Assembly: GCA_016783285.1 (NCBI GenBank)
Contig: JADHWW010000129.1
Coordinates: 1-22,096 of the forward strand
Source: Anaerolineae bacterium
GTDB taxonomy: Bacteria > Chloroflexota > Anaerolineae > B4-G1
Length of the DNA stretch: 22,096 nucleotides
Direction: 5' to 3'
In this document: positions 6,956 to 13,055 of the stretch, piece after piece
How positions within the stretch are numbered: the first letter of the stretch is position 1
How the letters are laid out: each line of letters opens with the position of its first letter
The notes under the pieces: model-generated
What the model was told of the DNA's origin: nothing
Database searches by the model: none
Seen by the model: the letters and a program-made list of their open reading frames with translations, nothing else
Position numbers and translations under genes: made by a program

Positions 6956-7933
6956 ATGCGCGTAATCGAATCCGGAATCGGTGAACTGATCCAGCCTCCC
7001 GACCTGGATGGCTTCCGCGAGTGGAATCGGGAGAAGAAGTCGCGGGCGCTGGTGGACAAGGTGATGACTGAGGCGGAGGCCGTCTCCCGCTTCGTCTACG
7101 ACGGCTGCTACATCGGCACCGAACTCTACGGCACTGTCCGCTGCCCTATGACGCTGGTGCGGGAGGTGGTCCGGCAAGGCAAGAAGTACCTGCGGGTGGC
7201 TGGTCAGGGAGTGACCGAACTGGACCTCTGGCTGGGAGCCGGGCTGGTCAAGACCCTGGACATTACCTACATCGGCCTGGAGGTCTTCGGTGTTTCCAAC
7301 GCCCTGCGGCGGGCGGTGGAGAGTGGGCAGGTCGAAAAGGTCGTCGAGTGGTCCAACGGTGGCATCACCTGGCGCTTCAAGGCCACCTCTATGGGCGTCC
7401 CCTTCATCCCCATCCGGGCGATGCTAGGCACCGACACCTTCAAATACAGCGCCGCCAAGGTGGTCGAGTGTCCCTTCACCGGCATAAAGGTCTGCCTGAT
7501 CCCAGCGCTGATCCTCGACGTAGGGTTAATCCACGTCCATCGCGCCGACAAGTACGGCAACGCCCAGATTGACGGCATCTCTGGTTTTGCCTTCGAGATG
7601 TCGCGGGCCTGCAAGCGGCTCATCATCAGCGCCGAGGAGATCGTTGATACCGAGGAGATCCGTCGCTATCCCGACCGCACCATCATCCCCTACTACCTGG
7701 TGGATGGGGTGGTGCACGCTTCCTACGGCTCCCATCCTGGCGAGATGGTCTACTGCTACGCGCGGGACGAGAGACAACTGCGGGAGTGGGTCGAGGCCTC
7801 GAAGACGGAGGAGGGAACGCTAGTCTACCTGGACAAATACATCCACAGTCTGGTGAACCACCAGGAGTATCTGGAACTGGTAGGCCAGGAGCGACTGGAG
7901 CGGCTGCGAGCCGAAGAGGAGGGACTGCGATGA
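6956..7933 (+). CDS. Family I CoA-transferase, alpha subunit (glutaconate CoA-transferase-like)
   Basis: A 325-residue subunit of a heteromeric family I CoA-transferase of the GctA/IpdA type. Features seen: KVMTEAEAVSRFVYDGCYIG near the start, GVTELDLWLGAGLVKTLDITYIGLE (about 88-112), the EWSNGGITWRFKATSMGVPFIPIR block, and the late LIHVHRADKYGNAQIDG motif that is standard for the family. Such enzymes move CoA between carboxylic acids; some relatives hydrolyse cyclic CoA intermediates, so the acid substrate is open. ATG 6956 is chosen because AGGAGG (6942-6947) precedes it by eight bases and everything upstream in frame matches the lipid-kinase remnant, not a transferase. Its stop overlaps the beta-subunit start (ATGA), typical of subunits made together. 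Confidence 0.88.
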   Translation: MRVIESGIGELIQPPDLDGFREWNREKKSRALVDKVMTEAEAVSRFVYDGCYIGTELYGTVRCPMTLVREVVRQGKKYLRVAGQGVTELDLWLGAGLVKTLDITYIGLEVFGVSNALRRAVESGQVEKVVEWSNGGITWRFKATSMGVPFIPIRAMLGTDTFKYSAAKVVECPFTGIKVCLIPALILDVGLIHVHRADKYGNAQIDGISGFAFEMSRACKRLIISAEEIVDTEEIRRYPDRTIIPYYLVDGVVHASYGSHPGEMVYCYARDERQLREWVEASKTEEGTLVYLDKYIHSLVNHQEYLELVGQERLERLRAEEEGLR

Positions 7934-8709
7934 GCGAGCCGGTACGTCTACGGTATAACCCCACAGAACTCCTGATCTGTGTCGCGGCGCGCCAGATGCC
8001 CGACAGCGTCACCGCCTTCATCGGCACCGGCATCCCTATGCTGGCCGCCAGCCTGGCGCAGAAAATGCACGCGCCCAACATTGTCACCATCTTCGAGTTT
8101 GGAGGGACGGGAGCGCAGTTGGTGCGGTTGCCCCGGGCGGTGGGGGAGAGCCGCACCTTCTACCGGGGAGTGGCTGCCTCCGGCATCTGTGACATCATGG
8201 AGACCGCCACACGCGGTTTCATTGATTTCGGCTTCCTGGGCGGGGCGCAGATTGATCCCTACGGCAACCTGAACTCAACCATCATCGGCCCCCGGCATCA
8301 CCCGCCTAAAGTGCGCCTCCCCGGCTCTGGCGGGGCCAACGACGTGGGATCCCTCTGCTGGCGCAACATCATCATCATGCGCCACGACAAGCGCCGCTTC
8401 GTGCCGCAGGTGGACTTTGTCACCACGCCCGGCTACCTGACCGGCCCTGGCGCTCGTGAAGAGGCCGGCCTCCCGCCCGGCACCGGCCCCTACCGCGTGG
8501 TGAGCACGCTGGCGCTCCTGGACTTCGAACCGGAGACGAAGCGTATGCGGCTCCTGTCCACTCACCCCGGCGTGACCGTAGAGCAGGTGGTCGAGAACAC
8601 TGGCTTTGAGTTAATCGTTCCCGGCGAGGCGGGTCAGAATGAGCCGCCGACGGCGGATGAGTTGCAGATCTTGCGAGAAGAGATTGACCCGGAAGGATTC
8701 TATATCTGA
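7930..8709 (+). CDS. Family I CoA-transferase, beta subunit
   Basis: A 259-residue beta subunit. ELLICVAARQMPDSVTAFIGTGIPMLAA starts the fold; IFEFGG (54-59) places Glu56 where family I enzymes carry the glutamate that forms the CoA thioester (Glu54 in glutaconate CoA-transferase), and LPGSGGANDVGS near 140 is the typical loop of beta subunits. The usual S-E-N-G signature reads F-E-F-G here, so transferase rather than hydrolase chemistry is likely but not certain. ATG 7930 overlaps the alpha stop by four bases; an upstream in-frame ATG at 7786 would lie inside alpha and is rejected. Its TGA (8707-8709) overlaps the lipid-kinase ATG by one base, which ties acyl-CoA chemistry to the lipid genes that follow. 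Confidence 0.88.
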   Translation: MSEPVRLRYNPTELLICVAARQMPDSVTAFIGTGIPMLAASLAQKMHAPNIVTIFEFGGTGAQLVRLPRAVGESRTFYRGVAASGICDIMETATRGFIDFGFLGGAQIDPYGNLNSTIIGPRHHPPKVRLPGSGGANDVGSLCWRNIIIMRHDKRRFVPQVDFVTTPGYLTGPGAREEAGLPPGTGPYRVVSTLALLDFEPETKRMRLLSTHPGVTVEQVVENTGFELIVPGEAGQNEPPTADELQILREEIDPEGFYI

Positions 8710-9683
8710 TGCCAAAATACAGAATTATCGTCAATCCGGTCGCTGGCAGGGGGGCCGGTGAGGAATCCATCCCCTGTATCAAGCGCATGTTGAGCACGTA
8801 CAACCTGGATTTCGACCTCGTGCGCACCGAGCAGCCATGGCACGCCGCCGACCTGGCCCAGGAAGCTGCTGCCTCAGGGTACGACGCCGTGGTCGCGGTG
8901 GGCGGCGACGGCACCGCCAACGAGGTGCTCAACGGCCTTATGCGGGCCAAGACCCCCCCTCTTTTCCCCCCCGCACGCGGGGGGGATGAAGGGGGGGGAG
9001 GAACGTGCGCGATGGGTGTGCTGTGCGTCGGTCGGGGCAACGATTTCGCCTACGGCGTGGGCATCCCTCTCGACCTGGAAGTGGGCTGCCGGGCGCTGGC
9101 CCAGGCCCACCGGCGCACGATTGATGTCGGGCACGTCGTCGGTGGTCTCTACCCAGAAGGCCGCTATTTCGGCAACGGCGTCGGCATCGGCTTCGACGCC
9201 GTCGTCGGTTTCGAAGCGGTCAAAATGACCCGGCTGACCGGTTTTCCATCCTACATCGTCGCCGTGCTCAAGACCGTCTTTCTGTACTATAAGGCCCCGC
9301 TCACCAAAATCGAGTACGATGGGCAGATCATCACCCAGCCTTCGCTACTGATCTCGATCATGAACGGGCGGCGTATGGGTGGCGGATTCTTTATGGCTCC
9401 GGAGGGCGAGCCCGACGATGGCCTGTTCGACCTGTGCATCGCCCGCGAGGTGAGCCGCGCCCGCATCTTCGGCCTCATCCCCCACTTTATGCGCGGCACG
9501 CAGGCCACCCAGGAGCCTGTCAAGACAGGGCAGGCGCGTCGCGTCGTCGTCACCGCCGTCGAAGGCGTGCTGCCCGCCCACGCCGACGGAGAGACGCTGT
9601 GCATCGAAGGACAACGGCTGGAGATGGAACTACTGCCGCGCCAGATCGAGATTATCTGCCCGCCACCGGAGGATATCGAATGA
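8709..9683 (+). CDS. Diacylglycerol-kinase-family lipid kinase
   Basis: A 324-residue kinase of the DAGK/YegS/LCB5 family. The nucleotide-binding start IIVNPVAGRGAG (6-17), the catalytic-domain signature VAVGGDGTANEVLNGL (62-77) and GRGNDFAYGVGIP (108-120) are all present, and the C-terminal beta-rich domain includes NGRRMGGGFFMAPEGEPDDGLFDL, the conserved PDD-type end of these enzymes. They phosphorylate diacylglycerol or related lipids at the inner membrane face. Between GLMRA and AMGVL a Gly/Pro-rich insertion of about 20 residues (81-100) is encoded by a C-run/G-run palindrome (8952-9002) and keeps the frame. ATG 8709 overlaps the CoA-transferase stop; the own stop overlaps the acyltransferase start, indicating a coupled lipid operon. 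Confidence 0.9.
   Translation: MPKYRIIVNPVAGRGAGEESIPCIKRMLSTYNLDFDLVRTEQPWHAADLAQEAAASGYDAVVAVGGDGTANEVLNGLMRAKTPPLFPPARGGDEGGGGTCAMGVLCVGRGNDFAYGVGIPLDLEVGCRALAQAHRRTIDVGHVVGGLYPEGRYFGNGVGIGFDAVVGFEAVKMTRLTGFPSYIVAVLKTVFLYYKAPLTKIEYDGQIITQPSLLISIMNGRRMGGGFFMAPEGEPDDGLFDLCIAREVSRARIFGLIPHFMRGTQATQEPVKTGQARRVVVTAVEGVLPAHADGETLCIEGQRLEMELLPRQIEIICPPPEDIE
8952..9002. repeat. In-gene palindromic C/G-run insertion
   Basis: C-rich arm (8953-8973) and G-rich arm (8978-8999) form a long imperfect palindrome around GCACGC. It lies between two conserved blocks of the kinase where relatives have only a short loop, and adds about 17-20 codons without breaking the frame. Confidence 0.75.
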
Positions 9684-10390
9684 CGCCCACCTACCGGATA
9701 GTGACCTCGTCAATCAAGGGCTTGATACGCATCCTTTGCCGCGTGGACGATGCACAGTTGGCACAGGTGCCAGAGCGAGGACCGCTCATCATCATCGTCA
9801 ACCACGTCAACTTCCTTGAAGCGCCCGTCTTGTATACACACCTGCAGCCGCGCCCGGTGACCGGCTTTGTGAAGGCCGAGAACCTGGATAATCCCATCCT
9901 GGGACCGTTGTTGTTCACTCTGTGGGGGGGCATCCCGATACAGCGAGGCGAGGCCGATATGACCGCTTTCCGCCTGGCGCTGCAAGCGCTGGAAGATGGT
10001 CAAATCCTGGCTGTGGCCCCTGAGGGCACCCGCAGTGGTCACGGGCGCTTGCAGCGGGGTCTCCCCGGCGTCGCATTCCTGGCATTGCGCAGTGGCGCGC
10101 CCTTGCTGCCCCTGGCCTGCCACGGCGGGGAACTCTTCTGGAGCAATCTATCCCGCCTGCGCCGCACCGACTTCCACATCGTCGTCGGCCAGCCGTTTTA
10201 CCTGGATGCTGGCGGAGTCAAGGTGACCCGCCAGGTGCGCCGGCGGATGACCGACGAGATCATGTACCAGATGGCGGCGTTGTTGCCTCTGGCCTATCGA
10301 GGTGTTTACTCTGACCTGGCGGAAGCCACCGAAACGCATCTCCGCTTTCCCCTCGGCGCAGAAAGCAACTCCCGTCACGCACGGGACTGA
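9680..10390 (+). CDS. PlsC-like 1-acyl-glycerol-3-phosphate acyltransferase
   Basis: A 236-residue acyltransferase. Motif I is NHVNFLEAP, giving His42 with Glu47 in place of the usual Asp of HX4D; motif II region is GFVKAENL (62-69) and motif III is APEGTRSGHGRLQRG (113-127). Members transfer an acyl group to lysophosphatidate at the cytoplasmic membrane face, the step before phosphatidate. ATG 9680 has GGAGG at 9668-9672 and overlaps the lipid-kinase stop (ATGA). A longer frame starting at 9434 would run inside the kinase gene and is not used. The pairing with a lipid kinase and a CoA-transferase suggests local phospholipid or acyl recycling. The HX4E variant may be a lineage trait rather than a defect, since the other motifs are intact. 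Confidence 0.88.
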   Translation: MTPTYRIVTSSIKGLIRILCRVDDAQLAQVPERGPLIIIVNHVNFLEAPVLYTHLQPRPVTGFVKAENLDNPILGPLLFTLWGGIPIQRGEADMTAFRLALQALEDGQILAVAPEGTRSGHGRLQRGLPGVAFLALRSGAPLLPLACHGGELFWSNLSRLRRTDFHIVVGQPFYLDAGGVKVTRQVRRRMTDEIMYQMAALLPLAYRGVYSDLAEATETHLRFPLGAESNSRHARD

Positions 10391-10401
10391 CGAACACCGC
10401 A

Positions 10402-10435
10402 AGACCTGACAGGTTTTCCGAAACCTGTCAGGTCT
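10402..10435. repeat. Perfect 15-bp-stem palindrome between converging genes
   Basis: AGACCTGACAGGTTT (10402-10416) pairs with AAACCTGTCAGGTCT (10421-10435) around TCCG. It lies between the acyltransferase (+) and a small minus-strand gene, so it could terminate both. It is the same architectural type as the elements at 5348 and 16143. Confidence 0.85.
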
Positions 10436-10452
10436 GAATCCCACTGGCAGGA

Positions 10453-10689
10453 TCAGGGAGGGGGTCCCACTGGTATTATTCCCGACAGCCGCCATCCGTC
10501 CTCTTCCCACAGCAGAAACCACGTCACAGGGATGTGTTCCTCTACGCCATCCTCATGTTCGCAGACAGTCTTTGCTATTACGACGGCCTGGTCTGGAAGA
10601 CTGCCCGGGTCAACACGTCTGGTCTCGGCTATCTCCATACTGATTACCCGCACCAGGCCCTTAGCTATACGACCCCGCGCCCGCTGCAT
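10453..10689 (-). CDS. Small hypothetical protein
   Basis: A 78-residue protein read on the minus strand. The C-terminal half, HIPVTWFLLWEEDGWRLSGIIPVG, looks like the last strands of an NTF2/SnoaL-like or DUF4878-type small domain, in which a VTWFL-type strand is followed by a W-R-L/I strand; the full domain would be longer, so this may be a shortened relative. The coding call is supported by an excellent Shine-Dalgarno sequence: on the minus strand GAGAGGAGGG precedes ATG (10689) by about seven bases, and a good promoter lies 45-70 bases upstream. It converges on the acyltransferase across a strong palindrome. The function is unknown. Confidence 0.6.
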   Translation of the reverse strand: MQRARGRIAKGLVRVISMEIAETRRVDPGSLPDQAVVIAKTVCEHEDGVEEHIPVTWFLLWEEDGWRLSGIIPVGPPP

Positions 10690-10730
10690 TGACTATCCCT
10701 CCTCTCGCTGTAATACGGAGTTGTTGTGTT

Positions 10731-10759
10731 AATGTATCACGTCTTTCGCAATTGCGCAA
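10731..10759 (-). promoter_or_regulatory. Promoter with overlapping palindrome for the small minus-strand gene
   Basis: On the minus strand TTGCGC (10759-10754), a 17-base spacer and TACATT (10736-10731) lie just upstream of the small gene. The palindrome CGCAATTGCG (10747-10756) covers the -35 region and is a candidate operator. A second 10-bp palindrome, GGTGATCACC, is at 10774-10783. Confidence 0.5.
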
Positions 10760-10834
10760 GCAGAGACTCCATCGGTGATCACCCAACGGGGTCTCGTTGC
10801 AGTAGAGATGTTGATAATCACAGGTGGTGAATGC

Positions 10835-10863
10835 TTGACAAATCGTGCGCTTTCCTATATAGT
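10835..10863 (+). promoter_or_regulatory. Strong sigma70-type promoter of the transglycosylase gene
   Basis: A perfect TTGACA (10835-10840), 17-base spacer and TATAGT (10858-10863). Transcription would start near 10870. Confidence 0.7.
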
Positions 10864-10870
10864 AACCATA

Positions 10871-10895
10871 CGCTCACCGTATCCCGCGGTGAGCG
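10871..10895 (+). promoter_or_regulatory. Hairpin at the very 5' end of the transglycosylase mRNA
   Basis: CGCTCACCG (10871-10879) pairs perfectly with CGGTGAGCG (10887-10895). It would sit at the first transcribed bases, directly before GGAGGAG (10897-10903). It could stabilise the message or affect ribosome access. Confidence 0.55.
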
Positions 10896-10916
10896 TGGAG
10901 GAGTAACCGTACCCCA

Positions 10917-12512
10917 ATGCAGCGTTGGCGGCTGATTCTCGCTGTTGCTTTCTTGGCAGTGACAATAGTTCTGGTGTCCCTCTATCCTGCTCTCGCGCAG
11001 AGCGGGAGTCCTGACGAACCTGCCCTCTCCCCCTATTGGGACTCCGACGTCAGCCGCTGGGAGCCTATCATTCTCCAGGAGGCCCACAGGCGAAGCCTGG
11101 CCCCGGACCTCATCGCCGCCGTGATCTGGAAGGAATCCCTGGGCCGTCCGACCGCGCGTGGCCCGGCCGGGGCTGTTGGACTGATGATGCTCATGCCGTT
11201 CTCCTGGCGACCCAGCGTCGGGGAATTGCATAATCCATGGACGAACTTGTTCTGGGGAGCCCGGGTGCTGGCCACAGTCATTTGCGATGGGGACGGCGAT
11301 CTATACTACGCGCTGGCTGCCTATAATGGCTCGTGGGAGAAGGTTCACCAGGGTTCCACGCGCCGCTATGCGGCCTCTGTGCTGGATTACTACGCCCGCG
11401 CCGTCGCTGTGCGGCACGGGTTGCCCGCCGACGGTGAGTGGATCGCCATCTTTGCCATTGAAGGAACACCTGGCCCCAACACCATCACTGTGATCGGGCC
11501 GCACCGCCCGCTGCTTCGCTACACTCAACGGCCCTGGGACCAGGATGATATTCCCTCTGCGCCGGTCGGTGTCCCGCCCCATGCCATCGTTGCTACCTTT
11601 GTGGGCGACCAGGGCGTGGAGTGTCGGGTGAATATGTGGCTGGTTGCAGAAGATGGCTCTCCCCTGATGTCCCCTGCAATGCAGACTGTCTTTCCCCCCT
11701 CACCTGCTGGCTGTGGAGGAAGTGGACAGCACACATGCACCCCCACCCCCACCGCAACTCCTGACGCCATACCGACCCGGCGCGCAGTTCCGACGGACGC
11801 ACTCACACCAACACACACAATCGCCGCCGTCGTGTTGGCCGGTGGCGCCGACCTGCGTGCGGGTGCTGACACCTGGTGGGACCCACGTCAAACCCTGCCT
11901 GCCGGGACGAATCTGGAGTTAATCGGGTATGACCCGAACTTTCCGGGCTGGGTGTACGTTCGCACTGTGGATGGAACGTCAACTGGCTGGGTCCAGACCG
12001 CAGATCTGAATGTCAACCTTGAACTGAGCGGCCTGCCCAGAGTTACTCCTATCCCCACGTTGACGCCTACGCCACGTATGCCGCTAACGCCAACTGTCAC
12101 GTTGACGCCCACGCCACGTATGCCGCTAACGCCGACTGTCACGTTGACGCCTACGCCACGTATGCCGCTGACACCAACTGTCACGTCGACGCCTACGCCG
12201 CCCACACCCCCGCTAACTCCAACTCTATCCGCTGAGTGCGAGGGCGGCCCACTTCGGCTCGATGCCTGGGATTTGGGCCATGTCACCACCTCGACTGGTT
12301 GGACAGTTACGATCTATGTCAAGGGGTATGGGGGGGACTGCTCGTACACGTATGCCTGGGATGGAGAGGTCAAGGGCGAGCCAACGTCCGGGCCTATGAT
12401 TTTCGATGTCAGCAGCACAATCCATGGTGTTGTTATCGTGGGTACAGCGTCGGTGACTTCCGCTGGCGAGACAGTCAGCGTAGGATTGCTCATAAGACCG
12501 GACGACGGTTGA
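10917..12512 (+). CDS. Secreted lytic transglycosylase with SH3-like and Thr/Pro-repeat regions
   Basis: A 531-residue exported protein. Residues 1-28 are a signal peptide (MQRWR, hydrophobic core, cleavage after ALA). An SLT domain follows (about 45-165): IWKESLGRPTARGPAGAVGLMMLMP holds catalytic Glu73, then NPWTNLFWGARVLA and YYALAAYNGS. The usual GLMQ reads GLMM, a variation at a conserved position. A Thr/Pro linker leads to an SH3-like domain (about 300-365, ADLRAGADTWW to GWVYVRTVDGTSTGWV), which may bind wall polymers. A second linker built of LTPTPRMPLTPTVT units precedes a C-terminal beta-sandwich-like domain (WTVTIYVKGYGGDC to VSVGLLI). It would cleave peptidoglycan outside the membrane. 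The SD sequence is 13 bases from ATG 10917, longer than usual, but no other start fits the signal peptide. Confidence 0.88.
   Translation: MQRWRLILAVAFLAVTIVLVSLYPALAQSGSPDEPALSPYWDSDVSRWEPIILQEAHRRSLAPDLIAAVIWKESLGRPTARGPAGAVGLMMLMPFSWRPSVGELHNPWTNLFWGARVLATVICDGDGDLYYALAAYNGSWEKVHQGSTRRYAASVLDYYARAVAVRHGLPADGEWIAIFAIEGTPGPNTITVIGPHRPLLRYTQRPWDQDDIPSAPVGVPPHAIVATFVGDQGVECRVNMWLVAEDGSPLMSPAMQTVFPPSPAGCGGSGQHTCTPTPTATPDAIPTRRAVPTDALTPTHTIAAVVLAGGADLRAGADTWWDPRQTLPAGTNLELIGYDPNFPGWVYVRTVDGTSTGWVQTADLNVNLELSGLPRVTPIPTLTPTPRMPLTPTVTLTPTPRMPLTPTVTLTPTPRMPLTPTVTSTPTPPTPPLTPTLSAECEGGPLRLDAWDLGHVTTSTGWTVTIYVKGYGGDCSYTYAWDGEVKGEPTSGPMIFDVSSTIHGVVIVGTASVTSAGETVSVGLLIRPDDG
12057..12224 (+). repeat. 42-bp tandem repeat in the transglycosylase linker
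   Basis: Three nearly identical 42-bp units (12057-12098, 12099-12140, 12141-12182) and a fourth degenerate one (from 12183). Each encodes 14 residues, LTPTPRMPLTPTVT, so copy-number change keeps the frame and would only alter the length of the spacer between SH3-like and C-terminal domains. Confidence 0.9.
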
Positions 12513-12860
12513 AAGCCGATCGCTGGCCTGCTGATCGAGCGAGACGGCGTGCGTGTCTTCTACGCCCCCGATTTCTACCGCGCCGATCCGGCCCTGGTGT
12601 GCCCTCTGAACCTGCTGATCCTCGATGGTTCCTTCCTCACCCGCGAGCAGATGGAGGCCCGCTATACACCTCTGCTGGAGGAAGGCCAGGGTCGCCACCT
12701 GCCCATTGTCGAGGGAGTCCAGTGGGACAGGTTGGCCGGCGCCCGGCAGGTCATCTTTACTCACATCGGTCACCTGAAGCGCACACCTGAGGCAGTGCTT
12801 GCCCTGCTGCCCGATGACGGATTCTCGTTGGCGCACGATGGTCTGACGGTCGCGTTGTGA
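12513..12860 (+). pseudogene. 5'-truncated metallo-beta-lactamase-fold hydrolase
   Basis: From the codon right after the transglycosylase TGA the frame reads KPIAGLLIERDGVRVFYAPD and then NLLILDGSFL (near 12613-12640) and IFTHIGHLKRTPEAVLALLP. These match the second half of PhnP/PqqB-type MBL-fold enzymes (the APD, L-L-LDGSFL and T-H-I-G-H blocks, ending F-LAHDGLTVAL). The N-terminal half with the HxHxDH metal motif is missing, so the product cannot be a working hydrolase. A GTG at 12549 could start a 103-residue peptide but lacks a convincing Shine-Dalgarno sequence. The junction exactly at the upstream stop codon points to a deletion that fused this remnant behind the transglycosylase. Confidence 0.75.
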
Positions 12861-12861
12861 C

Positions 12862-12890
12862 TTTACGTTGGCGGTGCTCTGGTGTACAAT
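12862..12890 (+). promoter_or_regulatory. Candidate promoter of the sugar-kinase gene
   Basis: TTTACG (12862-12867), 17-base spacer, TACAAT (12885-12890), in the 195-base gap before the kinase. The kinase itself has GGAGGT (13044-13049) six bases before ATG. Confidence 0.45.
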
Positions 12891-12940
12891 AGCGCGAGAT
12901 TGCCGGAGATTCCAATTATTTTTTGACGCATATCCATAGC

Positions 12941-12986
12941 GCGGCCTCCAGCCGCAACCAACGTAGGACAAGATGCCATCTTGTCC
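12941..12986. repeat. Intergenic palindromic repeat pair
   Basis: A small hairpin GCGGC-CTCCA-GCCGC (12941-12955) is followed by the near-perfect 21-bp palindrome GGACAAGATG-C-CATCTTGTCC (12966-12986). It lies in the leader of the sugar-kinase transcript, so it may be a dispersed repeat or a structured 5' UTR element. Confidence 0.7.
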
Positions 12987-13055
12987 CATGGATTCTCGCG
13001 GACAACGCAAATGTTGTAGAGTAATTCTATAACACTGTCCAGCGGAGGTCTCAAG

